Shown: positions 15,441 through 24,982 of the stretch, piece by piece | Layout: every line of letters begins with the position of its first letter | How positions within the stretch are numbered: the first letter of the stretch is position 1 | NCBI RefSeq assembly: GCF_013395055.1 | Contig: NZ_CP058349.1 | Span: forward strand, 3,161,501-3,225,500 | Direction: 5' to 3' | Source: Pseudomonas sp. ABC1 | GTDB lineage: Bacteria > Pseudomonadota > Gammaproteobacteria > Pseudomonadales > Pseudomonadaceae | DNA length: 64,000 nt | Notes under the pieces: model-generated | Databases searched by the model: none | Seen by the model: the letters and a program-made list of their open reading frames with translations, nothing else | Told to the model about the DNA's origin: nothing | Made by a program: the position numbers and the translations under genes

Positions 15441-16811
15441 CTACTTGACCTGATAGCACGGCTCATAGGCCGTGCCGCCTGGCAGCTTCATGCGGTGCTG
15501 CTCGACGAAGGCGCGCAGGAGCTGGTCCAGTGGTCGCATGATCGTCGGGTCGCCCTGGATCTGGTAGGGGCCGTGTTCTTCGATCAGGCGGATGCCGTTT
15601 TCCTTCACGTTGCCGGCGACGATGCCGGAGAACACCCGACGCAGGTTGGCGGCCAGTTCGTGCAGGGGCAGGTCGTGGTTCAGTGGCAGGTTGGCCATGT
15701 TGGCGTGGGTCGGTTCGAACGGGCGTTGGAAGCCTTCATCGATCTTCAACAGCCAGTTGAAGTAGAACGCATCGTCGTGCTTGCGTCGGAACTGCGTGAC
15801 TTCCTGTATGCCCGCCTTCATCTGCCGCGCGACTTCGATCGGATCGTCGATGATCACCTGGTAGCGCTGTTGCGCCGCCTCGCCAAGGGTCGCGCCGATG
15901 AAGGCATGCAACTGGCGCAGGTAGTCTTCGGCGCACTTCGGCCCAGTGAGTAGCAGCGGGAAGGGCAGGTCGCGGTTGTCCGGGTGGGTGAGGATGCCGA
16001 GCAGGTAGAGGAATTCCTCGGCGGTGCCGACGCCGCCGGGGAACACGATGATGCCGTGGCCGACGCGGACGAAGGCTTCCAGGCGTTTCTCGATATCCGG
16101 CAGGATCACCAGCTCGTTGACGATCGGGTTGGGCGCTTCGGCGGCGATGATGCCGGGCTCGGTCAGGCCGAGGTAGCGACCGCTGAGGATGCGCTGCTTG
16201 GCATGGGCGATGGTGGCGCCTTTCATCGGCCCCTTCATCACGCCGGGACCGCAGCCGGTGCAGATATCCAGCCCGCGCAGCCCCAGTTCATGGCCGACGC
16301 GCTTGGCGTATTTGTATTCCTCCATGCCGATGGAGTGGCCGCCCCAGCACACCACCATCTTCGGTTCCTTGCCGCTGCGTAGGGTGTGGGCGTTGCGCAG
16401 CAACTGGAACACGTAGTCGGTGATGCCCTCGGAACTGCCCAGGTCGGCGCCTTTGCGCTCCAGCTGGCTCTGGGTGTAGACGATGTCGCGCAGGGCGCTG
16501 AACAGCATCTCGCGGGTGCTGGCGATCATTTCCCCGTCGACGAAGGCATCGGCCGGCGCGTTCAGCAGTTCCAGGCGGATGCCGCGATCCTGCTGGTGGA
16601 TGCGCACCTCGAAATCCGGGTAGGCCTCGAGGATGGTCTTGGCGTTGTCGCTGTGCGAGCCGGTGTTGAGGATCGCCAGGGCGCATTGGCGGAACAGGTC
16701 GCAGACGCTGCCGCTGCCGGTTTCACGCAATTGCTGGACTTCGCGCTGGGAGAGGATTTCCAGGCTGCCACGGGGGCTGAGGGTGGCGTTGATCGTCAGG
16801 CGTTCAGGCAT
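15441..16811 (-). CDS. ppnN: Nucleotide 5'-monophosphate nucleosidase PpnN (LOG family)
   Basis: Cleaves nucleoside monophosphates to base and ribose 5-phosphate; the E. coli enzyme is stimulated by (p)ppGpp. 456 residues against 454 in E. coli. An N-terminal regulatory domain precedes a Rossmann-like lysine-decarboxylase (LOG) domain with the family motif PGGVGTAEEFLYLL. The C-terminal region completes the PpnN architecture; shorter LOG cytokinin enzymes lack both extensions. Start at 16811 (MPERLTINATLSPRG) matches the family. Confidence 0.9.
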   Translation of the reverse strand: MPERLTINATLSPRGSLEILSQREVQQLRETGSGSVCDLFRQCALAILNTGSHSDNAKTILEAYPDFEVRIHQQDRGIRLELLNAPADAFVDGEMIASTREMLFSALRDIVYTQSQLERKGADLGSSEGITDYVFQLLRNAHTLRSGKEPKMVVCWGGHSIGMEEYKYAKRVGHELGLRGLDICTGCGPGVMKGPMKGATIAHAKQRILSGRYLGLTEPGIIAAEAPNPIVNELVILPDIEKRLEAFVRVGHGIIVFPGGVGTAEEFLYLLGILTHPDNRDLPFPLLLTGPKCAEDYLRQLHAFIGATLGEAAQQRYQVIIDDPIEVARQMKAGIQEVTQFRRKHDDAFYFNWLLKIDEGFQRPFEPTHANMANLPLNHDLPLHELAANLRRVFSGIVAGNVKENGIRLIEEHGPYQIQGDPTIMRPLDQLLRAFVEQHRMKLPGGTAYEPCYQVK

Positions 16812-16841
16812 GGGGATTCCATTGTGGCGGGGTTCGCTGGC

Positions 16842-16911
16842 GCAGGAGCGTCCTTGCTGGCGAAACCTCTGCGGGCAGTGGTGTGCCATTCGCGAGCCAG
16901 CCCGCTCCTGC
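16842..16911. repeat. REP pair (BIME-like) between metF and ppnN
   Basis: An imperfect inverted pair: GCAGGAGCG...TTGCTGGCGAA at 16842-16864 and TTCGCGAGCCAGCCCGCTCCTGC-type sequence at 16889-16911. The motif GGAGCGGGCTGGCTCGCGAA is a common pseudomonad REP sequence. No gene lies in 16812-16947. Confidence 0.6.
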
Positions 16912-16947
16912 GGGGTCGACATAGGAGCGGGCCGATGCGCGAATCGT

Positions 16948-17793
16948 TCAGTTCGACAGCTTCAGGTTGTGCCAGATCGCCAGGCTGGGTTCGGCCTGGT
17001 TGAGGGTGTAGAAGTGCAGGCCCGGCGCGCCGCCGGCCAGCAGTTTCTCGCACATCTCGCTGATCACCTGTTCGCCGAAGGCCTGGATGCTCTCGATGTC
17101 GTCGCCATAGGCTTCCAGTTGCTTGCGAATCCAGCGCGGCAGTTCGGCGCCACAGGCATCGGAGAAGCGTGCCAGCTTGCTGTAGTTGGTGATCGGCATG
17201 ATGCCCGGCACGATCGGCAGTTCCACGCCCAGCTTGCGCACACGCTCGACGAAGTAGAAGTAGCAGTCGGCGTTGAAGAAGTACTGGGTAATGGCGCTGT
17301 CGGCGCCGGCCTGGGCCTTGCGCACGAAGTTCTGCAGATCGTCTTCGAAGTTGCGCGCCTGGGGGTGCATTTCCGGGTAGGCAGCGACTTCGATGTGGAA
17401 GTGATCGCCGGTTTCCGTGCGAATGAATTCCACCAGATCATTGGCATAGCGCAGCTCGCCGCTGGCCATGCCCATGCCGGAAGGCAGGTCGCCACGCAGT
17501 GCGACGATGCGCTTGATGCCGTTGTCGCGGTAGAGGTTCAGCAGTTCGCGCAGCTCGGCCTTGCTGTCGCCGACACAGGACAGGTGCGGCGCGGTCGGGA
17601 CCTTGATCTCGCCATCGAGCTGCAACACGGTGTTGACTGTGCGGTCGCGGGTGGAGCCACCGGCACCGTAGGTGCAGGAAAAGAAATCGGGGTTGTAGCC
17701 CGCCAGTTGGCGCGCCACGTTGAGCAGTTTTTCATGCCCGGCCTCGGTTTTCGTCGGGAAGAACTCGAAGCTGTAACGGCGTTCTTGAGACAT
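16948..17793 (-). CDS. metF: 5,10-methylenetetrahydrofolate reductase MetF
   Basis: FAD enzyme that reduces methylene-THF to methyl-THF, the methyl donor for methionine synthase. 281 residues, normal length. N-terminal RRYSFEFFPTKTEAGHEKL with the catalytic Glu in EFFP. Other conserved blocks are TYGAGGSTRDRT, RGDLP and the FAD-site segment ITQYFFNADCYF. It lies 100 bases downstream of ahcY on the same strand, separated by an inverted repeat. Both genes serve the activated-methyl cycle and could share the SAH-controlled transcript. Confidence 0.97.
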   Translation of the reverse strand: MSQERRYSFEFFPTKTEAGHEKLLNVARQLAGYNPDFFSCTYGAGGSTRDRTVNTVLQLDGEIKVPTAPHLSCVGDSKAELRELLNLYRDNGIKRIVALRGDLPSGMGMASGELRYANDLVEFIRTETGDHFHIEVAAYPEMHPQARNFEDDLQNFVRKAQAGADSAITQYFFNADCYFYFVERVRKLGVELPIVPGIMPITNYSKLARFSDACGAELPRWIRKQLEAYGDDIESIQAFGEQVISEMCEKLLAGGAPGLHFYTLNQAEPSLAIWHNLKLSN

Positions 17794-17817
17794 GGAGAAG
17801 GTTCCCTTCCCAGCTCA

Positions 17818-17889
17818 AGCCACAAGCCTCAAGCCGCAAGCGGAGCGGTTTGGCGCTTGCTTGCAGCTTGTGGTTTGCAGCTTGTGGCT
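17818..17889. repeat. Inverted repeat between ahcY and metF
   Basis: AGCCACAAGC (17818-17827) and GCTTGTGGCT (17880-17889) are perfect complements, with further internal CAAGC/GCTTG pairings. It is a degenerate repeat of the 'caagctgcaagc' type common between pseudomonad genes. Lookalike sequence occurs near 21890-21910 and 24838-24872. It could moderate read-through from ahcY into metF. Confidence 0.5.
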
Positions 17890-17893
17890 GCTG

Positions 17894-19288
<1,395 letters not shown>

Positions 19289-19315
19289 GCAGTAACTCTC
19301 CATTCGTTGTCTGCG

Positions 19316-19456
19316 ATCGGACTGCGTGAAAACTACGGCGCTCGGACTGGCTGTGTCAGAAGCGGGCTTGGAATGCACATTTACAGTCGTAAACTCCGCT
19401 TCCGCGCCTGTTTCTGCCTTGCCGGTCCTTCGTTCGCTACGTTTTCACGCAGTCCG
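19316..19456 (-). repeat. Palindrome-bounded leader element between riboswitch and ahcY
   Basis: The 16-base sequence CGGACTGCGTGAAAAC occurs at 19318-19333 on the plus strand and at 19456-19441 on the minus strand, so the 140-base segment is bounded by perfect inverted repeats. Inside is a smaller hairpin, TTTAC-AGTC-GTAAA (19380-19393). The element lies in the ahcY 5' leader between the aptamer and the start codon. It resembles a pseudomonad intergenic repeat rather than a gene. Confidence 0.6.
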
Positions 19457-19458
19457 AT

Positions 19459-19530
19459 GGGCGCCGTTGATGCGTGTGGTTAACGCCCCATCCGAGCCTG
19501 ACAAGCCATGCTTGCTGCAGCGCCCCTCGG
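19459..19530 (-). ncRNA. S-adenosylhomocysteine (SAH) riboswitch
   Basis: On the minus strand the segment begins CCGAGGGGCGCTGCAGC and ends AACGGCGCCC. It shows the SAH aptamer pairings: CCGAG (19530-19526) with CTCGG (19496-19492) and GGGCGC (19525-19520) with GCGCCC (19464-19459). The conserved internal CAGGCTCGG is present. The usual first stem is GAGCGC/GCGCUC, so the GGGCGC/GCGCCC pair here is a compensatory change. It lies about 170 bases upstream of ahcY. SAH binding turns the gene on in this class. Confidence 0.9.
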
Positions 19531-19779
19531 ACAGGTGGCGGGCACGACCGGACGGTGCCGGTCGTGTGATCGGCGGCGATTATAGCGGTAGTGGGGGAAT
19601 CACCCAAGCCTGGGCGTGACGGTTGAAGCCGGAAGCGCAATGCCCCGGGCATGCGCCATATCCATGCGCCACCCTACCGGCGCACGGCCGCTCGTGAGGA
19701 TTCCGTAACACAGCCCATTTGTTTGCTGGACCGCCAGCGAGGATAATCCACGTTTTCCGTATGGTTGAGCGGTTGAACG

Positions 19780-20226
19780 ATGAAACTGAGAGTTCTGGGG
19801 GTGTTCGTGGTTGCGGCGCTGGTCCTGGCTGGCTGCGGCGGTGTCGATCCCGATTCCCCGCTGGGCAAGCGCAAGGCGATTTTCCAGCAGATGCTCGATG
19901 CCAAGGAAAACCTGGGCGGCATGTTGCGTGGCCGCATGCCGTTCGACGGTCAGGCGTTCGCGATTGGCGCGGTGAAGCTGGACGAGCTGTCGAGCCAGCC
20001 CTGGCAGCACTACCCCGAGGTGCGCGAGAAGGAGTCCGACGCGCGCGACGAGGTCTGGGAGAAGCAGGCGCGCTTCAATGAGCTGGCGCGAGCACTGGAG
20101 GTGACCACTTCGGCCTTGCTCGCTGCGAGCCAGGTGCAGCCCTTGAAGCCTTCGGAAGTCGCCCCGGCCTTCCAGCAGGTCGAGGATGCCTGCTCGCTGT
20201 GCCACAAGGAATTTCGCTCGTATTGA
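19780..20226 (+). CDS. Lipoprotein c-type cytochrome, c'-like
   Basis: 148 residues. Lipoprotein signal peptide with lipobox LAGC (C19), then a helical body and a single haem-binding CSLCH at 138-142, six residues from the C-terminus. One CxxCH at the extreme C-terminus of a four-helix-like domain is the class II (cytochrome c') layout. It should sit on the periplasmic face of a membrane as an electron carrier or gas-ligand binder. It stands alone between the ahcY leader and hldE, with a REP-like repeat after it; partner unknown. Confidence 0.8.
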   Translation: MKLRVLGVFVVAALVLAGCGGVDPDSPLGKRKAIFQQMLDAKENLGGMLRGRMPFDGQAFAIGAVKLDELSSQPWQHYPEVREKESDARDEVWEKQARFNELARALEVTTSALLAASQVQPLKPSEVAPAFQQVEDACSLCHKEFRSY

Positions 20227-20261
20227 GCGTAGGCGTGCAGGTTAATTGCATGATGTTTTAC

Positions 20262-20366
20262 CCCCTCTCCCGCTTGCGGGAGAGGGCCGGGGAGAGGGTG
20301 GCGGGCGCAATAGCCCTCTCCCCCGGTGCCTCTCCCACGGGTGGGCGAGGGGAGAAAAGTGTCATG
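20262..20366. repeat. Repeat of CCCTCTCCCG...CGGGAGAGGG type
   Basis: CCCTCTCCCG-CTTG-CGGGAGAGGG is a perfect 10-bp palindrome, followed by further CCCTCTCCC/GGGAGAGG arms and a degenerate second half near 20311-20362. The same element recurs at 46138-46178. It is an intergenic, mobile-repeat-like sequence with no coding potential, between the cytochrome gene and hldE. Confidence 0.6.
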
Positions 20367-20453
20367 CGATTGCCTTGGGTGGACGTGCTTGCCTGAAGCC
20401 TGAAGCGTCCAGCCCTGTTATTCTTGGCTCCGTTTTTCCTGCGGAGTCGCCCG

Positions 20454-21875
20454 ATGAAGTTGTCCATGCCCCGTTTCGACCAGGCGCCGGTACTGGTGGT
20501 TGGTGATGTCATGCTCGATCGTTACTGGCATGGCGCAACGTCGCGCATCTCCCCGGAAGCGCCGGTACCAGTGGTCAAGGTCGAGCAGATCGAGGATCGC
20601 CCGGGTGGCGCGGCGAACGTGGCGTTGAACATCGCCGCCCTCGGTGCGCCGGTGGCGCTGGTGGGGGTCACGGGGGCGGACGAGGCGCGTCAGAGCCTGG
20701 TCGACAGCTTGCAGGCGGCCGGTGTCGAGGCTCATTTCCAGGCCATCGAACATCAGCCGACCATCGTCAAGCTGCGTGTGCTGAGCCGTCACCAGCAACT
20801 GCTGCGGATGGACTTCGAGGAGTCATTCGATACCGATACGGCGGCCTTGCAGGCGTCCGTCGAGGGCTTGTTGGACGGCGTGCGGGTATTGGTGCTGTCC
20901 GACTATGGCAAGGGCGTCTTGAAGGATCACCAGGCGCTGATCCGTGCCGCTCGCTTGCGTGGTATTCCCGTGCTGGCCGATCCCAAGGGCAAGGATTTCG
21001 AGGTGTACCGTGGCGCTTCGCTGATCACGCCGAACCTGGGCGAGTTCGAGGGCGTGGTCGGCAAGTGTGTCGATGAGGCGGACCTTGTGGCCAAGGGCGC
21101 GGCGCTGATGGAGCAACTTGAGCTGGGGGCGCTGCTGGTGACGCGCAGCGAGCATGGCATGACCTTGCTGCGTCCGGGGCAGCCGGCCTTGCACCTGCCG
21201 GCGCGTGCCCGCGAGGTTTTCGACGTGACTGGGGCCGGCGACACGGTGATCTCCACCGTCGCGGCGGTGCTGGCTGCTGGCGAAGCGTTGCCGCTGGCGG
21301 TGGCACTGTCCAACCTGGCGGCCAGTATCGTCGTCGGCAAGCTCGGCACGGCGGCGATCAGTGCGCCGGAGCTGCGCCGCGCGATGCAGCGCGAAGAGGG
21401 CTCGGGGCGCGGTGTGATGAGCCTCGAACAACTGCTGCCGGTGATCGAGGATGCACACGCCCAGGGCGAGCGGGTGGTCTTCACCAACGGTTGCTTCGAT
21501 ATCCTGCATGCCGGCCATGTGACCTATCTGGAACAGGCGCGTGCCCAGGGTGACCGCCTGGTGGTAGCGGTCAATGACGATGCTTCGGTCAGTCGCCTGA
21601 AAGGTCCGGGCCGGCCGATCAATACGGTGGACCGGCGCATGGCGGTGCTGGCCGGGCTCGAGGCGGTGGACTGGGTGGTCAGCTTCGCCGAGGCCACGCC
21701 GGAGAACCTGCTACGCCAGATCAAGCCGGACGTGCTGGTCAAGGGCGGCGACTACGGCATCGAGCAGGTAGTGGGCGCCGATCTGGTACGTGCCTACGGC
21801 GGCGAAGTGCGGGTGCTGGGATTGGTGGAAAACAGCTCCACCACGTCCATCGTCGAGAAGATCCGCAACCAGTAG
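20454..21875 (+). CDS. hldE: Bifunctional heptose kinase / adenylyltransferase HldE
   Basis: Makes ADP-heptose for the LPS inner core: the N-terminal ribokinase-fold domain phosphorylates heptose 7-phosphate at C1 and the C-terminal domain adenylylates it. 473 residues. Kinase features are the N-terminal VVGDVMLDRYWHG, the RPGGAANVALN substrate loop and the anion hole DVTGAGDTVIS. The transferase domain starts near 340 with FTNGCFDILHAGHVTYLEQA, the nucleotidyltransferase HxGH motif. Start at 20454 (MKLSMPRFDQAPVLV) fits the family; the frame is open 30 bases further upstream. Confidence 0.97.
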   Translation: MKLSMPRFDQAPVLVVGDVMLDRYWHGATSRISPEAPVPVVKVEQIEDRPGGAANVALNIAALGAPVALVGVTGADEARQSLVDSLQAAGVEAHFQAIEHQPTIVKLRVLSRHQQLLRMDFEESFDTDTAALQASVEGLLDGVRVLVLSDYGKGVLKDHQALIRAARLRGIPVLADPKGKDFEVYRGASLITPNLGEFEGVVGKCVDEADLVAKGAALMEQLELGALLVTRSEHGMTLLRPGQPALHLPARAREVFDVTGAGDTVISTVAAVLAAGEALPLAVALSNLAASIVVGKLGTAAISAPELRRAMQREEGSGRGVMSLEQLLPVIEDAHAQGERVVFTNGCFDILHAGHVTYLEQARAQGDRLVVAVNDDASVSRLKGPGRPINTVDRRMAVLAGLEAVDWVVSFAEATPENLLRQIKPDVLVKGGDYGIEQVVGADLVRAYGGEVRVLGLVENSSTTSIVEKIRNQ

Positions 21876-21889
21876 TGCGCCACGCGCAC
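21875..21889. repeat. REP-like palindrome GTGCGC-CAC-GCGCAC
   Basis: A short perfect palindrome at the hldE stop, of the same family as 12729-12745 and 56055-56076. It is followed by GCAGCTCGCAGCTCGCAGCTC tandem sequence and lies between convergent genes, where it may act in termination. Confidence 0.45.
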
Positions 21890-21922
21890 CGCAGCTCGCA
21901 GCTCGCAGCTCGGTGCCGGTCT

Positions 21923-22798
21923 TCAGGGGCGCACGTTGTCTAGCCACTCTTCCCAACGTATGCGCTCCTCCTGCACGACCCAGCCCTGCTGGGCGGCAAA
22001 GCCTTCGGACAGCCAGATGTCGCGGGTGTCCTGGCGCTTGGGCTTGCCTTTGGTCAGTGTCAGCAGTTCCGCACAGGGGCGTCCATGTTCCAGCGGGATC
22101 AGGTAGAGGTCGGGCTGGTCGCGGCGCAAACGCGCGATCAACTGGCCTTCCTCTAGGCATTCGTCGACATGGTAGAGGCTCAACTGACGGGCCTCGTCGG
22201 GAACGTCCAGGCGCATGTCGTAGACCAGTTGCAGCGATGCCGTGGGCAGGTGGACATAGGCGCGCGGGCGTTCCAGCAACGCTTGCGTGCCATGGTAGAG
22301 CTGGCGTGCGGCGCCGCTCAGGGAACTGAGGGCGAAGGTTGGGGTTTCCCGGTAGTCCAGGCTGCTCTCGTAGGGTGCAGGCAGCCAGGTCTCGCCAAAG
22401 CGTCCGGCCAGCCAGCCCTGGGGTGTTTCCAGCAGGCATTCCTCGGCGACTTCCTGAATCGCGGTCAGCAGTGGCAGTCCCACTTCCTGGGCCGGGACGT
22501 AGCCTGAAATCATCTTCAGCACTTCGTCGCCGCGATCGTTGCGTTTCTGCCGCACCAGGACCCAGTAATCCTGGCCCTGCCAGGAGAGCGTCAGGCGCAC
22601 CGATACGCCCAGGTTGGCCAGTTCCACCGAGAAACGGTGCGGGTCATCGACGCTGATGGCGCTCCGCCGCTCCAGCATTTCGCTGAAGGCCAATGGCTGG
22701 CCCAGGCCGCGATAGACCAGTTGTTCCGGGGTCGCCTCGACGGACAGCGGCAGTGTCTTGAAGTGTCCGGGGGTCTTGCGCAACAGAATGGTGGACAT
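21923..22798 (-). CDS. Conserved protein of unknown function, possible degenerate Nudix fold
   Basis: 291 residues, no signal peptide or TM segment. I cannot name a function. The segment GLPLLTAIQEVAEECLLE (about 126-143) resembles a Nudix box, with the central REUxEE reduced to QEVAEE. A Nudix-like fold with altered catalysis is therefore possible. Homologues lie beside hldE, an aldo-keto reductase and an FAD oxidoreductase in P. aeruginosa as I recall, and the same order is kept here. It is last in the minus-strand trio, 21 bases after the aldo-keto reductase. Confidence 0.7.
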   Translation of the reverse strand: MSTILLRKTPGHFKTLPLSVEATPEQLVYRGLGQPLAFSEMLERRSAISVDDPHRFSVELANLGVSVRLTLSWQGQDYWVLVRQKRNDRGDEVLKMISGYVPAQEVGLPLLTAIQEVAEECLLETPQGWLAGRFGETWLPAPYESSLDYRETPTFALSSLSGAARQLYHGTQALLERPRAYVHLPTASLQLVYDMRLDVPDEARQLSLYHVDECLEEGQLIARLRRDQPDLYLIPLEHGRPCAELLTLTKGKPKRQDTRDIWLSEGFAAQQGWVVQEERIRWEEWLDNVRP

Positions 22799-22819
22799 GG
22801 GCTGTACTCGCTCCGTTGC

Positions 22820-23626
22820 TCACTGACTCAGGATTTTCGCCACCATCTCCACATTGCCGCGCAGGTGCGCCGGGTTGATGGTGCCGACGATGGCGCTGGT
22901 GACGCCAGGTTGTTCGAACAGCAGGGTAAAGCTGCGTTGCAGCGGATCCTCTCCGTCGGCCAGGCAGGCATGCCCGCTGGCCAGCGCCTTCTTGACCAGG
23001 ATCGCCTTGCCGTGTTGCGCGGCATAGTCGATGACCGGCTGCTCGGCGCGCTCGTTCAGGTTATAAGTGACCATCGCACAGTCGCCCTGTTCCAGGGCCA
23101 GCAGTCCGCCTTCGGCGGTCTTGCCGGAGAAGCCGTAGGCGAGAATCTTGCCTTCGCGCTTGAGTTCGGCAAGGGTGGGGTACACCTCGCTGTTGCGCAG
23201 GATGTCCAGGTCATTGCCGTCCGAGTGTACCAGCAGCATTTCCAGGCGATCGGTGCCAAGGCGCCGCAGGCTGCGCTCCACCGAAAAGCGTGTGTGCGCG
23301 GCGGAAAAGTCGAAGCGTGACTGGCCGTCTTCGAACTCCTCGCCCACTTTGCTGACGATCACCCAGTCATCCCGCTGGCCGCGTAGCAGTGGGCCAAGAC
23401 GTTCCTCGCTGACGCCATAGGCTGGTGCGGTGTCGATCAGGTTGATGCCCAGTTCGCGGGCCAGATGCAGCAGTTCGCGGGCCTGCTGGTCGTCGGGAAT
23501 GCGAAAGCCGTTGGGGTATTTGACGCCCTGGTCGCGGCCCAGCTTGACGGTGCCCAGGCCCAGGGGCGAAACCCGTAGGCCGCTGCTGCCTAACGGGCGG
23601 TGGAGGTCATGCAGGCTGAGGCTCAT
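22820..23626 (-). CDS. Aldo/keto reductase
   Basis: NADP(H)-dependent oxidoreductase of unknown substrate. 268 residues starting MSLSLHDLHRPLGSSGLRVSPLGLGTVKLG. A TIM-barrel AKR pattern is visible: NLIDTAPAYGVSEERLGPLL carries the catalytic Asp and Tyr, and VIVSKVGEEF holds the Lys. The C-terminal cofactor region GVTSAIVGTINPAHLRGNV is typical. The frame is open much further upstream, but the ATG at 23626 overlaps the upstream TGA (ATGA), showing coupling with the FAD oxidoreductase. Confidence 0.88.
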   Translation of the reverse strand: MSLSLHDLHRPLGSSGLRVSPLGLGTVKLGRDQGVKYPNGFRIPDDQQARELLHLARELGINLIDTAPAYGVSEERLGPLLRGQRDDWVIVSKVGEEFEDGQSRFDFSAAHTRFSVERSLRRLGTDRLEMLLVHSDGNDLDILRNSEVYPTLAELKREGKILAYGFSGKTAEGGLLALEQGDCAMVTYNLNERAEQPVIDYAAQHGKAILVKKALASGHACLADGEDPLQRSFTLLFEQPGVTSAIVGTINPAHLRGNVEMVAKILSQ

Positions 23627-24810
23627 GACAGCAGCCCTGTCCAGAATGGCTGTCCGGTCACGGGTCGCGGGAATGCAGGGCCGGGCTCGTGCTGTGCGGG
23701 CTTGATGCTCTGGTGCTGCAGGTGCGCGATGACGCGGTCGGCCAGGTCGGGCGAGAGCGCCAGCTTGGTCGGCCAGCCCACCAGCAGGCGGCCCTGTTCT
23801 GCGAGGAAGGCGTTGTCGGGGCGTGCCTGGTTGGATTGCGCCGGTTCGGCGCGATCCACCCGCAGGGTGGCCCATTGCGCGGCCGACAGGTCGAGCCAGG
23901 GCAGCAGGTCGGCCAGTTCGCGCTTGGCAGCGCCGATCTGTGCGGCCTCGTCGCGGGCCACGCCTGCGGCCTCGGCCAGTTCCCCGCCCAGGTACCAGAT
24001 CCACTGGCCGTCAGCGGCGGGGTGGCTGGTCACGGTGATCCTCGGTTTGCTGCCGCCGCCCAGGCAGTGGGCGAAAAGCGGTTTCAGGGTCGGCCCCTTG
24101 AGCATCACCATGTGCAGCGGGCGCAACTGCTGGGCCGGTTGTTGCAGGCCAAGCCGCTGCAGCAGGTCCGCCGTACCGGCACCGGCGGTGAGGATGATGC
24201 GCCGTGCGCGGACGGCGTGGCCGTCAAGGACCAGGCCGATCAGTTCGTCGTTTTCATGCAGTGGCTCGATCGTCTGGCAGGCGACCAGGCTGTCCCCGGC
24301 CAGTTCGGCCATTCGTGCGACCAGGCTGGGGACGTCCAGCACCAGTTCGCTCAGGCGGTAGACCTTGCCCTTGAAACCAGGGTGTTGCAGCGGCAGGGGC
24401 AGCTCGTTGCCCTTGACCTGTCCGACCCGGGTGCGCACGGCCTTGCTGGCGAAGAAGCTGGTCAGGTTGCCGGCCAGGCTGCCGGGCGACCACAGATAGT
24501 GCGCGTCTGACAGCACGCGCACGCCGCGCAGGTCCAGCTCACCCGTACCCGCCAGGGCTTCGCGCCAGCGTTGCGGCATGTCTGCGATGGCTTCGGAGGC
24601 GCCAGTGAGCATGCCGCTCAACGCGTATTTGGTGCCGCCATGGATGATGCCCTGGGACCTGAGCGTCTGGCCAGCACCCAGCTCGCTGCGCTCGACGAGC
24701 AGGGTGCTGTAACCCTGGCGGCGCAGTCGGGCGTTCAGCCAGAGGCCGGCGATGCCGCCGCCGACGATGAGGATATCGGTGCTTGAAGATCTCTGGGACA
24801 TGGTGCTCAT
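23623..24810 (-). CDS. FAD-dependent oxidoreductase (DAO/glycine oxidase fold)
   Basis: 395 residues. N-terminal dinucleotide-binding motif ILIVGGGIAGLWLNARLRRQGYSTLLVE, with the acidic residue ending the second strand. It continues with a DAO-like domain containing QGIIHGGTKY and ILTAGAGTADLL. Substrate unknown. It is first in the trio with an aldo-keto reductase and a conserved protein. The start is not settled: ATG at 24810 (MSTMSQRSS) or 24801 (MSQRSS), neither with a strong ribosome-binding site. Confidence 0.85.
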   Translation of the reverse strand: MSTMSQRSSSTDILIVGGGIAGLWLNARLRRQGYSTLLVERSELGAGQTLRSQGIIHGGTKYALSGMLTGASEAIADMPQRWREALAGTGELDLRGVRVLSDAHYLWSPGSLAGNLTSFFASKAVRTRVGQVKGNELPLPLQHPGFKGKVYRLSELVLDVPSLVARMAELAGDSLVACQTIEPLHENDELIGLVLDGHAVRARRIILTAGAGTADLLQRLGLQQPAQQLRPLHMVMLKGPTLKPLFAHCLGGGSKPRITVTSHPAADGQWIWYLGGELAEAAGVARDEAAQIGAAKRELADLLPWLDLSAAQWATLRVDRAEPAQSNQARPDNAFLAEQGRLLVGWPTKLALSPDLADRVIAHLQHQSIKPAQHEPGPAFPRPVTGQPFWTGLLS

Positions 24811-24943
24811 GCTGCAACAGGAAAAGTGGCAAGGTACAAGCTGCACGCCAGAGCCTGCAAGCTGGAAGCCGGATCGTGGGCGTGGGTTGACCGGAGGTCG
24901 CCGGGTCTGCTGCCTGCCGCTGTGCGTAAGCCTCTGGTCCGGC

Positions 24944-24949
24944 TATAAT
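24944..24949 (+). promoter_or_regulatory. Putative -10 box for the proA operon
   Basis: A perfect TATAAT lies 33 bases before the proA start. I could not find a good -35 at 16-18 bases upstream, so the promoter may be activator-dependent. It would serve the long operon that runs to lipA. Confidence 0.45.
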
Positions 24950-24982
24950 CTGCCGCTTTCCTTTTCGTCAGGGTAGAACGCC

